In this document: in pieces, positions 1 through 9,093 of the stretch
Layout of the letters: each line of letters opens with the position of its first letter
How positions within the stretch are numbered: the stretch's first letter is position 1
Virus record (IMG/VR): IMGVR_UViG_3300050011_000542
Coordinates: 31,217-95,216 of that record
Reading direction: 5' to 3' (one strand)
DNA from: a virus
Length of the DNA stretch: 64,000 nt
The notes under the pieces: generated by a model
The model's input: the letters and a program-made list of their open reading frames with translations, nothing else
What the model was told of the DNA's origin: nothing
Database searches by the model: none
Position numbers and translations under genes: made by a program

Positions 1-127
1 GGCGTGCTGTATGATGTCCACCAGGTAGCTCATCACCTGGCGGGGCGGTTGTCGACTCGTGAAGTTATGCCGGCGTACTGCAGACGCCCTTCTACCGTGT
101 GGTTGCGACACACAAGCAAAATCTAAT

Positions 128-141
128 TGCAATCAATTGCA
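128..141 (+). promoter_or_regulatory. palindromic site, perfect copy (TCAA form)
   Basis: TGCAATCAATTGCA. It lies 46 bp upstream of the signal-peptide gene starting at 188, in a leader with no other recognisable element. It is the leftmost copy of the family; see findings for the whole set. Confidence 0.75.
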
Positions 142-187
142 CTGAGTTTTACGCTCGCCCAGAGGTTTCTTGTGGGAGGGCGTAGTT

Positions 188-589
188 ATGCGTAAGGTCG
201 CTATTTTAATCTGCTGTTTTGCTATTTTCAGCTCAGCGAAAGCTGCCGATAAGATCATGAGAGATCACGATGCTGATAAATTCATCACATCTGACTTCAC
301 AGTGCTGTGTGAATCGGCATTTTCACTGACTGAAGCCACTAAAGCTGCATCTAAAAGAGATAGTAATTGGCTCAAGCAGCTAAATTGTGTTAAGGCCGAC
401 GCGGGTCTAGAAGTTACATTGGTAGAACCAGTTACCTGGTTCTTAAGCGATTTAACAATTCCATGGAAAGTCCGGGCTCCCACAAAAGACGGTAAAGGAG
501 TTACGGTTTACGTCGATCATTCTGAACTTAGATGGCCTGACGGTAATTACATACACCCAAGCGCAAGCGAAGCTACTAAGCCTCAATGA
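188..589 (+). CDS. small secreted protein, unknown
   Basis: Not recognised; 133 aa. Residues 1-20 are a basic MRK start, a hydrophobic run (ILICCFAIF) and an AKA-A cleavage-type sequence, so the product should be exported by Sec to the periplasm or envelope. The mature part has two cysteines (in LCES and LNCV) that could form a disulphide. I chose ATG 188 over ATG 170 because GGGAGGG (174-180) is well spaced from it and because it gives a clean signal peptide. The gene stands alone, followed immediately by a convergent minus-strand gene. Function unknown. Confidence 0.7.
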   Translation: MRKVAILICCFAIFSSAKAADKIMRDHDADKFITSDFTVLCESAFSLTEATKAASKRDSNWLKQLNCVKADAGLEVTLVEPVTWFLSDLTIPWKVRAPTKDGKGVTVYVDHSELRWPDGNYIHPSASEATKPQ

Positions 590-596
590 AATTGAA

Positions 597-965
597 TTAA
601 ATAAGTCGATTAGAGATCACGTATTTATGGGCTATCTCGAACGAAGCCTCGTCTCCAATAATGATAAGGTTGTGTATTAGACGGGTTTCTAAATAGACAT
701 TTTTGCGAGCCTTGAAATTAAGTACGAGCATTTTCGGGGTACTGCGAACGATAGTTGCCTTAACGGCAATGCGCGGCTCAATCTTCTTTTGACGTGCCTG
801 GGGCCGCCACGGCGTATTTTCAGAACTGGCTCTCATAAGGCGCAGGCCCCGTCTATCTTCTCGGCCATCGTTATCTGTCAACCATCGCCATAGATGTACG
901 CTGTATCCGACGATAAAAACCATGGCTACTACGGCCAGGGCGTACCACGTGAAGAAGTCGTCCAC
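597..965 (-). CDS. membrane-anchored protein with C-terminal RKxVYLE domain
   Basis: One of only two convincing minus-strand genes. 122 aa from GTG 965, which has GGGGGAGG about 7 nt upstream; a TTG at 992 would add nine residues but has no ribosome site. Residues 5-25 (WYALAVVAMVFIVGYSVHLW) form one membrane segment, followed by a charged linker. Residues 68-122 (VKATIVRS ... YVISNRLI) match the C-terminal domain of the RuvB at 47793-48950 and of the protein at 53538-54035 (RKNVYLE, then YVISN). The shared domain makes a real gene much more likely than a shadow. Function unknown; possibly it tethers the domain to the membrane. Confidence 0.7.
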   Translation of the reverse strand: MDDFFTWYALAVVAMVFIVGYSVHLWRWLTDNDGREDRRGLRLMRASSENTPWRPQARQKKIEPRIAVKATIVRSTPKMLVLNFKARKNVYLETRLIHNLIIIGDEASFEIAHKYVISNRLI

Positions 966-1084
966 AGCCTTGCCTCCCCCTGCTGTGGCCAAGCCTATAG
1001 GTTGTGGTGGTAGGTTGCAAAGTGCCTTCGACGACTTTAGTAATCACATGACATGCACACAGAACACTAATGCTATAACCTAAC

Positions 1085-1112
1085 TATACTGCTCACGTAC
1101 TCCAGATACGAT
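1085..1112 (+). promoter_or_regulatory. weak promoter candidate (TATACT-N16-TACGAT)
   Basis: TACGAT at 1107-1112 is the same -10-like hexamer seen in many other spacers. The element 16 bp upstream (TATACT) is a poor -35. It lies in the spacer between the minus-strand gene and the + strand gene at 1149, so it could serve the latter. Confidence 0.35.
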
Positions 1113-1148
1113 CGGTTTGGTCAAAACAAACCAACTGGAGTAAGTAAG

Positions 1149-1331
1149 ATGTCTGTAGGAGAATTGATCGACAGCCTCTCCATGATCGGAGATCAGTCTT
1201 TACCAGTTTTCTTAGACAGTGGGTGTGACTGCTCTGTAGTCTTAACCGACCGGGGCGTGTTGCTGGAGGATGACAGCCCTGAATGGATGGGAGCTTGCTC
1301 CAAGTCCATGTTCTTTGCTCTTCACGCTTAG
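1149..1331 (+). CDS. hypothetical protein
   Basis: 60 aa, not recognised. Acidic, with several cysteines (SGCDCS, GACS), no membrane segment. ATG 1149 is preceded by CTGGAG at 1134-1139. It ends 9 bp before the next gene, so the two are probably co-transcribed from a promoter near 1107. Confidence 0.6.
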   Translation: MSVGELIDSLSMIGDQSLPVFLDSGCDCSVVLTDRGVLLEDDSPEWMGACSKSMFFALHA

Positions 1332-1340
1332 GAGGGCGAT

Positions 1341-1859
1341 GTGAAAAAGCAAAAATGGATTGATCGCCTAGGCGAGCTGGTGAAGCTACAGCATCAGGTA
1401 TACCTGGACATGGGCGAAGCTCTCAAAGAGGTGAGGGCGAGAACCTCGTCTTATGAGTACGCTGAAATCCTGACTCGGTTGGGGCTCAGCTATCGGCGAG
1501 CCAGATATTTTATCATCCTGTATGAGACGGCTGAGCGGCTTGAGATCACCCGAGAGGACAGCCTGCAACTAGGCTGGACCAAGTTCTCTATCATCGCCCC
1601 GATCCTGACGGCTAGTAACAAGGATGCTTGGGTCGAGACTGCCAGGGCCACAACCGTATTAGAACTTCGAGCCTTGGTACGTAAAGCTCTCGGGGAAATC
1701 GACGGTGGTGAGATAGGCGTCTCCTTCGTGCTCACGAAAAATCAGGAAGCTCGCTTGTTTAATGCCTTGGTACAGGCCGGAGCGGTGCAGCACGGCTGCG
1801 GTCTGCTGTTCAAAGGGGAGGCTTTGGACGTTATTATCTCTGACTGGCTAGGGACGTAG
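1341..1859 (+). CDS. DUF3102-like helical protein, paralogue of C-terminal region of 38906-40207
   Basis: 172 aa from GTG 1341, with GGAGGG at 1332-1337. Residues about 25-118 align by eye with the middle of the 433-aa protein at 38906: both have S-YRxARY followed by a helix, then GWxK, a P-x-L-x-x-x-N segment, WVxxA and an ELxxLV tail. This pattern resembles helical domains of unknown function found beside ParB/KorB-type HTH segments in bacterial and phage proteins (recalled, not searched). A DNA-binding or regulatory role is possible but unproven. The C-terminal 50 residues are unique to this copy. Confidence 0.7.
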   Translation: MKKQKWIDRLGELVKLQHQVYLDMGEALKEVRARTSSYEYAEILTRLGLSYRRARYFIILYETAERLEITREDSLQLGWTKFSIIAPILTASNKDAWVETARATTVLELRALVRKALGEIDGGEIGVSFVLTKNQEARLFNALVQAGAVQHGCGLLFKGEALDVIISDWLGT

Positions 1860-1863
1860 GCGT

Positions 1864-1877
1864 TGCACTTGATTGCA
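1864..1877 (-). promoter_or_regulatory. palindromic site, degenerate
   Basis: TGCACTTGATTGCA, one mismatch from the TTGA form. It sits between the stop of the 1341 gene and the CCACGGAGGG ribosome site of the tail gene at 1900. Confidence 0.55.
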
Positions 1878-1899
1878 ATGAACACGACCACGGAGGGTT

Positions 1900-2538
1900 G
1901 TGTTGCGGGACGTAGTGCTCCACGGATTCCTTAAGGATAAGTACGGTGGACCGTTTCGCTTAAATGCGAATACGCCACGACAAGTTGTGTCTTTGCTGTC
2001 GGCCAATTTCCCAGAGTTCGACCAAGACATCAGGCAGGGCCACTATCGAGTGGTTCGAGGCGATTTCGACACCGGCATGGAACTGACTGTCGACTTGCTT
2101 GGTATGAGCCTGGGCAACGCTACGTTGCACCTCGAACCCATTATCGAAGGCGCGGCCTCGGGGTCAGGCAAGGGCATCGCCAAGGCTGTGATCGGCGTAG
2201 CGCTTATTGCTGCAGCGGTCTTTCAGCCAGAATTTCTCGGGTTCGGAGCAAGTGGCCTAAGTGTCTTTGGAACAGGGCTATCGATCCCAGCTGCCAGCAT
2301 CGGCATGTTTGGCCTTGCCTTGGCGGTTAGCGGCGTGGCCCAGGCCATCTCACCGACCCCGACAGGTAAGGTAGACCCCCACGCCTCATTCCTGTTTGGT
2401 TCGATCCAAAACATAACCCAGCAGGGCAGCTCAATCCCCCTGACCTACGGTCGTATCCGAGTGGGCTCTATCATGATTTCGGCTGACATCCAGACCACTG
2501 ACGACATTCAAGACACCCCTGGGTTCACCACGAAATGA
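1900..2538 (+). CDS. tail tip assembly protein, lambda gpI-like
   Basis: 212 aa. The order (ubiquitin-like N-terminal half with a R-x-V-x-G turn, Gly/Ala-rich hydrophobic middle at about 85-150, conserved segment with G-x-x-P-LTYGR-x-RVGS near 180) fits the lambda tail assembly protein I family, which acts with K and L in building the tail tip. Its overlap with the J-like gene (ATGA at 2535-2538) supports this. The start is either GTG 1900 or TTG 1903; the second has better spacing from GGAGG at 1892-1896. The hydrophobic centre may help membrane passage of tip components, which is inference. Confidence 0.85.
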   Translation: MLRDVVLHGFLKDKYGGPFRLNANTPRQVVSLLSANFPEFDQDIRQGHYRVVRGDFDTGMELTVDLLGMSLGNATLHLEPIIEGAASGSGKGIAKAVIGVALIAAAVFQPEFLGFGASGLSVFGTGLSIPAASIGMFGLALAVSGVAQAISPTPTGKVDPHASFLFGSIQNITQQGSSIPLTYGRIRVGSIMISADIQTTDDIQDTPGFTTK

Positions 2539-5500
2539 CCTCGAAAATCATCGACTTTACCGAGGTCGACGGCGTATTTGTCGAAGGCAGCAAGGGCAGC
2601 AGCAAGAGCGGCGGCGGTAATTCCCCAGGTGTGTCTTCGAGTGGCGGTATCGAAGCCCCGAATACGCTGCAGAACAATACTTTTGCTGTTTGCGTAGACC
2701 TTATCGGGGAAGGCCCTATCCTGGGCTTGTACGACTCTGTGATTACGGCCCTGGGGGGTGGTAACGGAAGCGGGGCCAAGTCGGTTTACTTTAACAATGT
2801 GCCGTTTGTATCGCCCATCGGGGATCAGAATTTCTTCGGGGCAATCTTTGGCTTTCGTAATGGCGTGCCCGGCCAGGACGTAATGCCTGGAGTGGTGACC
2901 GCCTCTAATGAGGTTTCGGTCAATACCAACGTCACTCAGACGGTCGGCCCGATTGTCAGGACGGTCACGGATAGCACCGTCACGGCGGTACGGGTTACGA
3001 TTGAAATTCCGGCGCTTTATCATTTGGTTACAGGCACTGGCGATGTCACAGGCACAGACCTAGAAATCACCGTCGAAATCCAGACCGGAGGCGGTGCCTA
3101 CGCCAACGTCATTACCGACTCGATAGTTAATCAGAAATGTACCAGTCCTTATGAGCGCAGCTATACGATCGCTCTGGGAGACGGGTCGGTAGGCAGTGGC
3201 CCTTGGAACATCAGGGTTACTCGCATCACCCCAGACAGCACCGACAGCAACCTGGTCAATGCTTTTGCCTGGGCCGGCTACACCGAAATAACTTCTGGAA
3301 ATTTCCCGTACCCTAATTGCGCTGTCATAGCCACCAGCTTTAATGCTCAGTTGTTCGGTACGCAGGTGCCTACCCGTAGTTTTGACGTGCTAGGTTTGAT
3401 CGTCGATATACCGTCCAATTATGATCCGGTTGCTCATGTCTATACGGGTGTTTGGGATGGTACATTTATTCAAGGTTGGACGAACAACCCTGTCTGGGTG
3501 CTGCTAGACCTCTTGCTGAATCCTCGCTACGGCCTGGGCCAGCGGGTGTCGCTAGACAACATCGACATCGGTAGCTTCTACTTGGCGGCGCAATACTGCG
3601 ATGTGCAAATTCCAGACGGTAAAGGTGGCCTGGAGTTTCGCTACACCTTCAATGGTCAGATCACCCAGCAGAACGACGCTTACAAAGTGCTGCAATCGGT
3701 TGCATCGAGTTTCCGGGGCATTTTGTTTTGGACCAACGGCACGGTTTACCTCAAGGCGGATATGCCGACCCTGCCAGTTGCCCTGGTCGCCCCGGCCAAT
3801 GTTATAGACGGCAAATTCACTTATAGTGGTTCGGCCCTGAAGTCGCGCCATACCGCCGCCCTGGTGACTTTCAAAGACCCGCTCAACAACTACGATGACA
3901 CGGTAGAGTTTGTCGTCGATAACCCAGGCATTCAAGAACTAGGCTATCGCCAGATTAACATCGTTGCTTTCGGTTGTACCTCGCGGGGCCAAGCTCATCG
4001 CTTCGGGGCCTGGATACTCGATACTGAAAGAACCCAGACTGAGACTGTCGTTTATCAGGCGTCTTTCGATCAGTGCTTCTTAAAGCCTGGTGATGTTGTT
4101 TACATTGCTGACCCAGCTTATTCCGGGGCGCGCTACGGCGGCCGTATCGTCAACTACGTGAATAGCGGTGGCACCGACCTAGTAACCATCGACCAGACCC
4201 TGAACCTCGACGGAAATCAGACCTATCAGCTGCAATTCGTTAAGCAGGATCAAACTATGATCCCGCTAACCACCATTCTCAATCCTGGTGGTACGTGGAA
4301 CGTAATGACGATTGCTGCCCAGGGCCTGTCGCCTCTAAAGAACGCGATGTGGATGATCACATCGTCCAATCTACAGCCCCGGCAGTTCCAGGTACAAAGC
4401 CTGCGTGAAGTTTCGCGTGGCATCATCGAAATCACGGCCCTGTTCTATGACCCTAACAAGTTTGCTCGTGTCGAAGAAGGCGTCACTGTTACTACGCCGG
4501 TTTATACGAATTTCCCGGTTACGCCTCCGGTGCCGCCTTCAAACCTCTCTGTCATAGAGTCAGACTACATCGCCAATGGCGTAGCGGTAAGCCGACTCAC
4601 TTTTGGCTGGTCGCCTTCGACAGACGTGCTGGCCTTCAAATACGGCGTGTACTACGAAGACCCGAGCCATCAGGTTGTAAACCTACCTCTGACTTCACAA
4701 TTTGCTATTTCGGTCGATCCGGCTCAGCTCGGTCCGTACACATTCAATGTGTTCTGCTTGACCACGGACGGCAGGCAGTCGATCGTCTCTGCAATCACAG
4801 TTACCTGCACGGGAAAGTCGACGGCCCCGGCCCCGCCAAGCGGTATTACGCTATTCGGAGGATCACACCAGATCACCATCAAGTGGGTGATCCCGCCTAA
4901 CCTGGATTATGCCTATACCGAAGTCTGGGCTTCCCAGACTAATGACATCGCAACTGTTACATTGATAGGACTGGCGGCTGCCGGATCGTTCATTTTCACT
5001 GGCCTGGCCAATAGTGCGACTTGGTATTTCTGGTTGAAGTCGGTTGACCAGTCCGGCAATCATAGTGCGTTTACCTCGCCGTCAGTTCATGCGACCACGG
5101 TTTACCTGATCGCCGACGATATTGCTGACGCCTTGCTAACTACGGCGGCCTTCGCCCAAAGCATTAAAGCCCCGGCAGTTGTAAACGGTCTGCCAAATCC
5201 GCTAACCTGGGGCGGTAATACCTTCGTCTACAACACCTTGGACGGTAAGCTCTATAACCTGATATCGGGGGCTTGGGTTAAGATCTACTCGGACAATAAC
5301 TCGACCACTATGACCAACCTCAATGCTGCGTTCTTCAGCTTGGGAATCAACATTCCGGCAGTGGTAACCAGCCTTCCTGTGACCGGCACTGAAGGCCAGA
5401 CAGTTACTCTGACCACAGATGGCAAGCTTTATCGCTGGCATAGCGGAGCTTGGACGGTTACCACTGACGGCGTTGATATAGCTGCCAGGTCGATCGCAGC

Positions 5501-6374
5501 AAACAAGCTTATTGTTGGCACAATCACTGCTAATGAGATTGCTGCGAACACGATTACAGCTGGCCTCATCGCAGCCAATACCATTACCGCAGGTCAGATC
5601 GCTGCCGGTGCAATCGGGGCGGCCCAGATTGCCGCCGGGTCGATTAGAGGCACAAACATAGCCTCGAATACCATCACTGGCGATTTGATAGAAGCCAATA
5701 CGATTGATTGTATCTCGCTAAAGAGTTCAACCATATCGTCGGTAGATATATTTGTAGGTAACCCTAATGGATCTGCGTATATCAAGCTACATGCCCTGGA
5801 CGACGGCAACGGCTGGGGTCCATATATGGAAGTTGTCGATGCCAATAGCATTGTAAGAGTAGCAATCGGGCGTATCGCGGGAGACTACGGTATCTTTATT
5901 GCTGACCATTTTGGTAGCCCAGTCCTCTTGGAGACTGGCGTTTTAGGAAACGACATCGTTGGTTTCGGTCAAATCATCAACGGTAACGTCAATACCAATC
6001 ATCTAGCTATCTCTACTGTTACCAATGTAGCTTCTGATGTCAGTGCTAGTGGTGTCACTACGTCGTCTTGGGTGTCTTTCTCCAGTGTAACACTGAGTTT
6101 TTCTGGGCAAAACGCCCTCGTTATGTTTTCCGCTATAAGTGATTACAACAATAATGGATCGGCAATATATCTTCTTAATGGGCGTATTGTGTTGGACGGA
6201 AGCACTGTAGTTTGGTCAGGGGTTGTTACATCCGGATCTCCTATTGTCGGGTCAGTTAGTGTGCCTGGTATTTCTGGCAGTCATACTTTCGATTTTGAAC
6301 TGCAGAACGGCTCTACAGGTATAGCTATCGTCGTACATACCGTCAGCATGATTGTTATGGATGCAAAACGATGA
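2535..6374 (+). CDS. tail tip / host specificity protein J-like
   Basis: 1279 aa, close to the length of lambda J (about 1130 aa). Residues 1-600 carry the usual tail-tip hub features. Two fibronectin type III-like modules follow at about 665-760 and 762-855, then short degenerate repeats (ANTITAG, AAGQIAAG) at about 983-1058, typical of the central region of J proteins. The last ~115 residues form a Ser/Thr/Gly-rich beta domain that is probably the receptor-binding part. The protein forms the central fibre under the tail tube and determines host range. The start overlaps gene I by ATGA; its own stop overlaps the next gene by ATGA. Confidence 0.92.
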   Translation: MTSKIIDFTEVDGVFVEGSKGSSKSGGGNSPGVSSSGGIEAPNTLQNNTFAVCVDLIGEGPILGLYDSVITALGGGNGSGAKSVYFNNVPFVSPIGDQNFFGAIFGFRNGVPGQDVMPGVVTASNEVSVNTNVTQTVGPIVRTVTDSTVTAVRVTIEIPALYHLVTGTGDVTGTDLEITVEIQTGGGAYANVITDSIVNQKCTSPYERSYTIALGDGSVGSGPWNIRVTRITPDSTDSNLVNAFAWAGYTEITSGNFPYPNCAVIATSFNAQLFGTQVPTRSFDVLGLIVDIPSNYDPVAHVYTGVWDGTFIQGWTNNPVWVLLDLLLNPRYGLGQRVSLDNIDIGSFYLAAQYCDVQIPDGKGGLEFRYTFNGQITQQNDAYKVLQSVASSFRGILFWTNGTVYLKADMPTLPVALVAPANVIDGKFTYSGSALKSRHTAALVTFKDPLNNYDDTVEFVVDNPGIQELGYRQINIVAFGCTSRGQAHRFGAWILDTERTQTETVVYQASFDQCFLKPGDVVYIADPAYSGARYGGRIVNYVNSGGTDLVTIDQTLNLDGNQTYQLQFVKQDQTMIPLTTILNPGGTWNVMTIAAQGLSPLKNAMWMITSSNLQPRQFQVQSLREVSRGIIEITALFYDPNKFARVEEGVTVTTPVYTNFPVTPPVPPSNLSVIESDYIANGVAVSRLTFGWSPSTDVLAFKYGVYYEDPSHQVVNLPLTSQFAISVDPAQLGPYTFNVFCLTTDGRQSIVSAITVTCTGKSTAPAPPSGITLFGGSHQITIKWVIPPNLDYAYTEVWASQTNDIATVTLIGLAAAGSFIFTGLANSATWYFWLKSVDQSGNHSAFTSPSVHATTVYLIADDIADALLTTAAFAQSIKAPAVVNGLPNPLTWGGNTFVYNTLDGKLYNLISGAWVKIYSDNNSTTMTNLNAAFFSLGINIPAVVTSLPVTGTEGQTVTLTTDGKLYRWHSGAWTVTTDGVDIAARSIAANKLIVGTITANEIAANTITAGLIAANTITAGQIAAGAIGAAQIAAGSIRGTNIASNTITGDLIEANTIDCISLKSSTISSVDIFVGNPNGSAYIKLHALDDGNGWGPYMEVVDANSIVRVAIGRIAGDYGIFIADHFGSPVLLETGVLGNDIVGFGQIINGNVNTNHLAISTVTNVASDVSASGVTTSSWVSFSSVTLSFSGQNALVMFSAISDYNNNGSAIYLLNGRIVLDGSTVVWSGVVTSGSPIVGSVSVPGISGSHTFDFELQNGSTGIAIVVHTVSMIVMDAKR

Positions 6375-6586
6375 GTAATGAAATGCCACCTGTTGTTAAG
6401 CAGGTTAATTATGTGTTGGTTGACGGCTCTGGAGCAATCACTCGGGCCGGGCACTGTCTGGAAAGTAATTTAGAGCTAAAGCCTATACCAGCGGGGCTGT
6501 CTCTGATCCAGACAGACCAGATGCTGCACCCGCCGTCTTGGTCACAGTACCAGGCCGTAGACGGAGTTATCACCAAGATCGCCTAA
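6371..6586 (+). CDS. small protein downstream of J
   Basis: 71 aa, not recognised. It overlaps J (ATGA), so it is translationally coupled to it. The sequence contains NYVLVDGSGAITRAGHC, reminiscent of short beta modules in fibre-associated proteins. A tail-fibre accessory or chaperone is plausible from position only. Confidence 0.6.
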   Translation: MSNEMPPVVKQVNYVLVDGSGAITRAGHCLESNLELKPIPAGLSLIQTDQMLHPPSWSQYQAVDGVITKIA

Positions 6587-6627
6587 ATCGCCGCCGTTTT
6601 AAGGATGTGAGCACGGGATAGCCCCGT

Positions 6628-6641
6628 TGCAACTGATTGCA
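6628..6641 (+). promoter_or_regulatory. palindromic site, degenerate
   Basis: TGCAACTGATTGCA, close to the reverse complement of a TCAG variant. It is followed within 3 nt by CGGAGG and the ATG at 6659. Confidence 0.55.
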
Positions 6642-6658
6642 GCTCGGAGGCCCTCATC

Positions 6659-7096
6659 ATGGCGGATAACAATCCGAAGGAAGTCCCCCCGCGTTATTGG
6701 GTAGACCCCGGAGCTCCGGTAGAACACGAGCGCCCAGATCATAGAAATGAAATGAAGCGAGATTGGGTTGGTTATGTCATCCAGTCTGTAGCTATCTGTT
6801 TTACCGTCGTCGCAGCTATTTTTGTTTACTCCTGGCACATCGATGCACGGTTCGATGACCTGTCTCATAAATGGGACAACAGATTTGGCGAACACACTGG
6901 TTTGATTTCTTCTCTGCAGACGCAACAGGCCACGCTGCAGGCCCAGCAACTCGGGTTACAGCATCAGTTCGAAACTGCCGAAACCAGGCACAATAGCTTT
7001 GAAGGCGAAGTATCGCGCAAGCTTGATTCAGGCATGAACCAACTGGGTACGATTGCCACGGATCTGGCGCTTCTCCGCAAGGAGATTAAACATTGA
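6659..7096 (+). CDS. membrane protein with coiled coil, i-spanin-like
   Basis: 145 aa. A hydrophilic N-terminus of about 38 residues is followed by one membrane segment (about 39-60, VIQSVAICFTVVAAIFVYSW) and a Gln-rich coiled coil (about 85-125). It overlaps a lipoprotein gene by TTGA at 7093. An inner-membrane protein with periplasmic coiled coil followed by an overlapping lipoprotein is the arrangement of two-component spanins, which fuse inner and outer membranes at lysis. The cytoplasmic tail is longer than in classical i-spanins, and a tail-associated membrane role is the alternative. Confidence 0.55.
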   Translation: MADNNPKEVPPRYWVDPGAPVEHERPDHRNEMKRDWVGYVIQSVAICFTVVAAIFVYSWHIDARFDDLSHKWDNRFGEHTGLISSLQTQQATLQAQQLGLQHQFETAETRHNSFEGEVSRKLDSGMNQLGTIATDLALLRKEIKH

Positions 7097-7335
7097 AAAT
7101 TTTCCTAGCGCCGGTCCTTGTCGGGCTCTTGCTAGGAGCCTGCGCCGCCGACCGGCCCCGGCCTATCGAAATTAAAGGCCCTCTCGTAGATGGCCCAGTT
7201 GCCGACGCTTCACCTGCGCGCCGAACTGCCCCGTCAAATACCACCGAAACTGATTATCGAATTGATAAGCTTGAGAATTCCGTTCAGCAATTGAAAGACA
7301 CGTTGTCGGCGCCCCCAGCGCCACAAGGCCACTGA
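7093..7335 (+). CDS. lipoprotein, possible o-spanin partner
   Basis: 80 aa from TTG 7093, overlapping the stop of the previous gene. The lipobox LLLGAC puts the lipidated cysteine at 17; the mature part is Pro-rich with a short predicted helix (DKLENSVQQLKDTL). Small size and pairing with the 6659 membrane protein suit an outer-membrane spanin subunit. The lipoprotein assignment is firm; the spanin role is inference. Confidence 0.65.
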   Translation: MKIFLAPVLVGLLLGACAADRPRPIEIKGPLVDGPVADASPARRTAPSNTTETDYRIDKLENSVQQLKDTLSAPPAPQGH

Positions 7336-7351
7336 CCAATGAGGGTCTACC

Positions 7352-8644
7352 TTGCGAGATTTCAAAACTGTAGCTGAAGCCGAGGCGTTTCTTCAGGTCG
7401 CCTCCGAATTCCCCTCCAAGGCTGAATTCGCCAGGCACTTAGGCAAGTCAGTCACTACCGTAAAAGACACGCTGACTAGAGCAAAGCGCCTAGTACAAAA
7501 AGGTGACGAGCCAATCAGGCCGATGCCTGAAGTGCCAGAGGAAGCCGAAGAGCCCAAAATAGACCCTGCTGAACATGAGCGCTTGCGCCGGGCCAATGTT
7601 CGCCTCGAAACCCAGCAGCGCCATCTCACCACTAGGCTGCGCGAGCTCGACCAAGACAATCTGTCGGCCGAGCATGTGCGTGAGGCCATTTTCCATCTCA
7701 AAGCCGAAAGCTCGCTGCCCCCCGATTGGCTGATCGACGACCGTCCCGGTAAGGGTGTGTCTGGAGTTCCTTGCACCATCTGGAGTGACTGGCATCTCGG
7801 GGAAGTAGTCTCTCGGGCCGAGACCAACGGCATCAACGAATTCAACCTGTCGATCGCCGACACACGAATTCGCCGCCTAGTTAGCAGGACGATCGACCTT
7901 TGTTTTAACCACATGACCGGCACTGACTATCCGGGGCTGGTTGTAAACTTGATTGGCGACATCGTTTCCGGCTCGATCCACGACGAGCTGACCCGTACCA
8001 ATGAGATTACTTCTCTGCAGGTGGTTGTCTGGGCCAGGGACCGGATCTGCTGGGCACTGTCACAAATGGCCGACAAGTTCGGCAAAGTGTTCGTGATCGG
8101 CGTCCCCGGAAACCATGGTCGTACCACCAAGCGCATCGAGTCCAAGACCTTCGTCTACCAGAACTACGACTGGCTGATCTACACGCTGTGTGAAGCCTAC
8201 TTCAAAGAGGCCGGAGACGAGCGCGTGCGCTTCTATGTGCCGGTGTCAGGTGACGCTTATTACAATGTCTACTCGCATCGCTACCTGGCGATCCACGGCC
8301 ATGATCTGGGCGTTAAAGGCGGGGACGGCATTATCGGTGCGCTAGGCCCCATCCAACGCGGGGCCATTAAGACGCAGCATAGCTCGTCTCAAGTGCAGCG
8401 TGATTTCGATACCTTGCTGCTGGGCCATTGGCATCAAGAACTATGGCTTCCCAAGGTTTTCGTGAACAATACTCTCAAGGGATTCGACGAATTTGCCCTG
8501 AAATTCCTGCGCGCCCCGGCATCTGCACCGAGCCAATCCCTGTGGTTCACTCACCCTAAGCATGGAATCACCGCCAGGTGGTCCGTTTTCCTTGAGGATC
8601 GTCAGCGCGTAGATAACCCAGAATGGGTGTCCTGGGCGTCCTGA
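7352..8644 (+). CDS. calcineurin-like metallophosphoesterase with N-terminal HTH
   Basis: 430 aa from TTG 7352 (GAGGG upstream). Residues about 20-45 look like an HTH (EFARHLGKSVTTVKDTLTRA), followed by a charged helical linker (70-110). The catalytic region shows all five metallophosphoesterase motifs: SDWH 145-148, GD 202-203, GNH 253-255, HGH 315-317 and GHWH 358-361. These bind two metal ions in SbcD/Mre11 nucleases and related phosphatases. The complete set argues for an active enzyme, probably a DNA nuclease or phosphodiesterase. Its place between tail genes is unusual for a DNA-processing enzyme. Confidence 0.88.
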   Translation: MRDFKTVAEAEAFLQVASEFPSKAEFARHLGKSVTTVKDTLTRAKRLVQKGDEPIRPMPEVPEEAEEPKIDPAEHERLRRANVRLETQQRHLTTRLRELDQDNLSAEHVREAIFHLKAESSLPPDWLIDDRPGKGVSGVPCTIWSDWHLGEVVSRAETNGINEFNLSIADTRIRRLVSRTIDLCFNHMTGTDYPGLVVNLIGDIVSGSIHDELTRTNEITSLQVVVWARDRICWALSQMADKFGKVFVIGVPGNHGRTTKRIESKTFVYQNYDWLIYTLCEAYFKEAGDERVRFYVPVSGDAYYNVYSHRYLAIHGHDLGVKGGDGIIGALGPIQRGAIKTQHSSSQVQRDFDTLLLGHWHQELWLPKVFVNNTLKGFDEFALKFLRAPASAPSQSLWFTHPKHGITARWSVFLEDRQRVDNPEWVSWAS

Positions 8645-8667
8645 TCTGCTGAACAGGAACGCACCCC

Positions 8668-9093
8668 ATGGCGTTAGATGTTGCCGGCACACAAGCCCAG
8701 AAATGGATGGCCGGTGACGGGACCGGGGCCAGTGTTGGCGACCCGCTTATCCAGTCGATCGAAATTAATGGCGTAACCGACCAGGACGGCCTGGCGATTA
8801 AAGCCAGCTCGATCAACATCATCGATTTCAGTTTCACTTGCAACGGCAGCTGGCAGCACATCCTGACGGCCCAGGCCACCCGCAAGTATATGAAGATCCA
8901 GAACATCGGCACGGCCCTGATTGGCTGGGCCATTAACGATCTTACCAGTGCCAAGACGCCGCCTTGCCTCAGTGCAGTGACGCTTTATCCGGGTGGCTCC
9001 GAGAACAGCGACGGCTCGTCTTTCCATCACGGCGATGTGTGGATTAAAGGGCCGAGCGGCACCCCGGTCACCGTATTTTCGGATGTCGCCTAA
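8668..9093 (+). CDS. probable virion structural protein
   Basis: 141 aa, mainly beta in appearance, without signal peptide or membrane segment. It overlaps the tail-fibre gene by TAATG (9091-9095), so the two are made together. Size and position suit a fibre-base or decoration protein, but I do not recognise the family. Confidence 0.6.
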   Translation: MALDVAGTQAQKWMAGDGTGASVGDPLIQSIEINGVTDQDGLAIKASSINIIDFSFTCNGSWQHILTAQATRKYMKIQNIGTALIGWAINDLTSAKTPPCLSAVTLYPGGSENSDGSSFHHGDVWIKGPSGTPVTVFSDVA

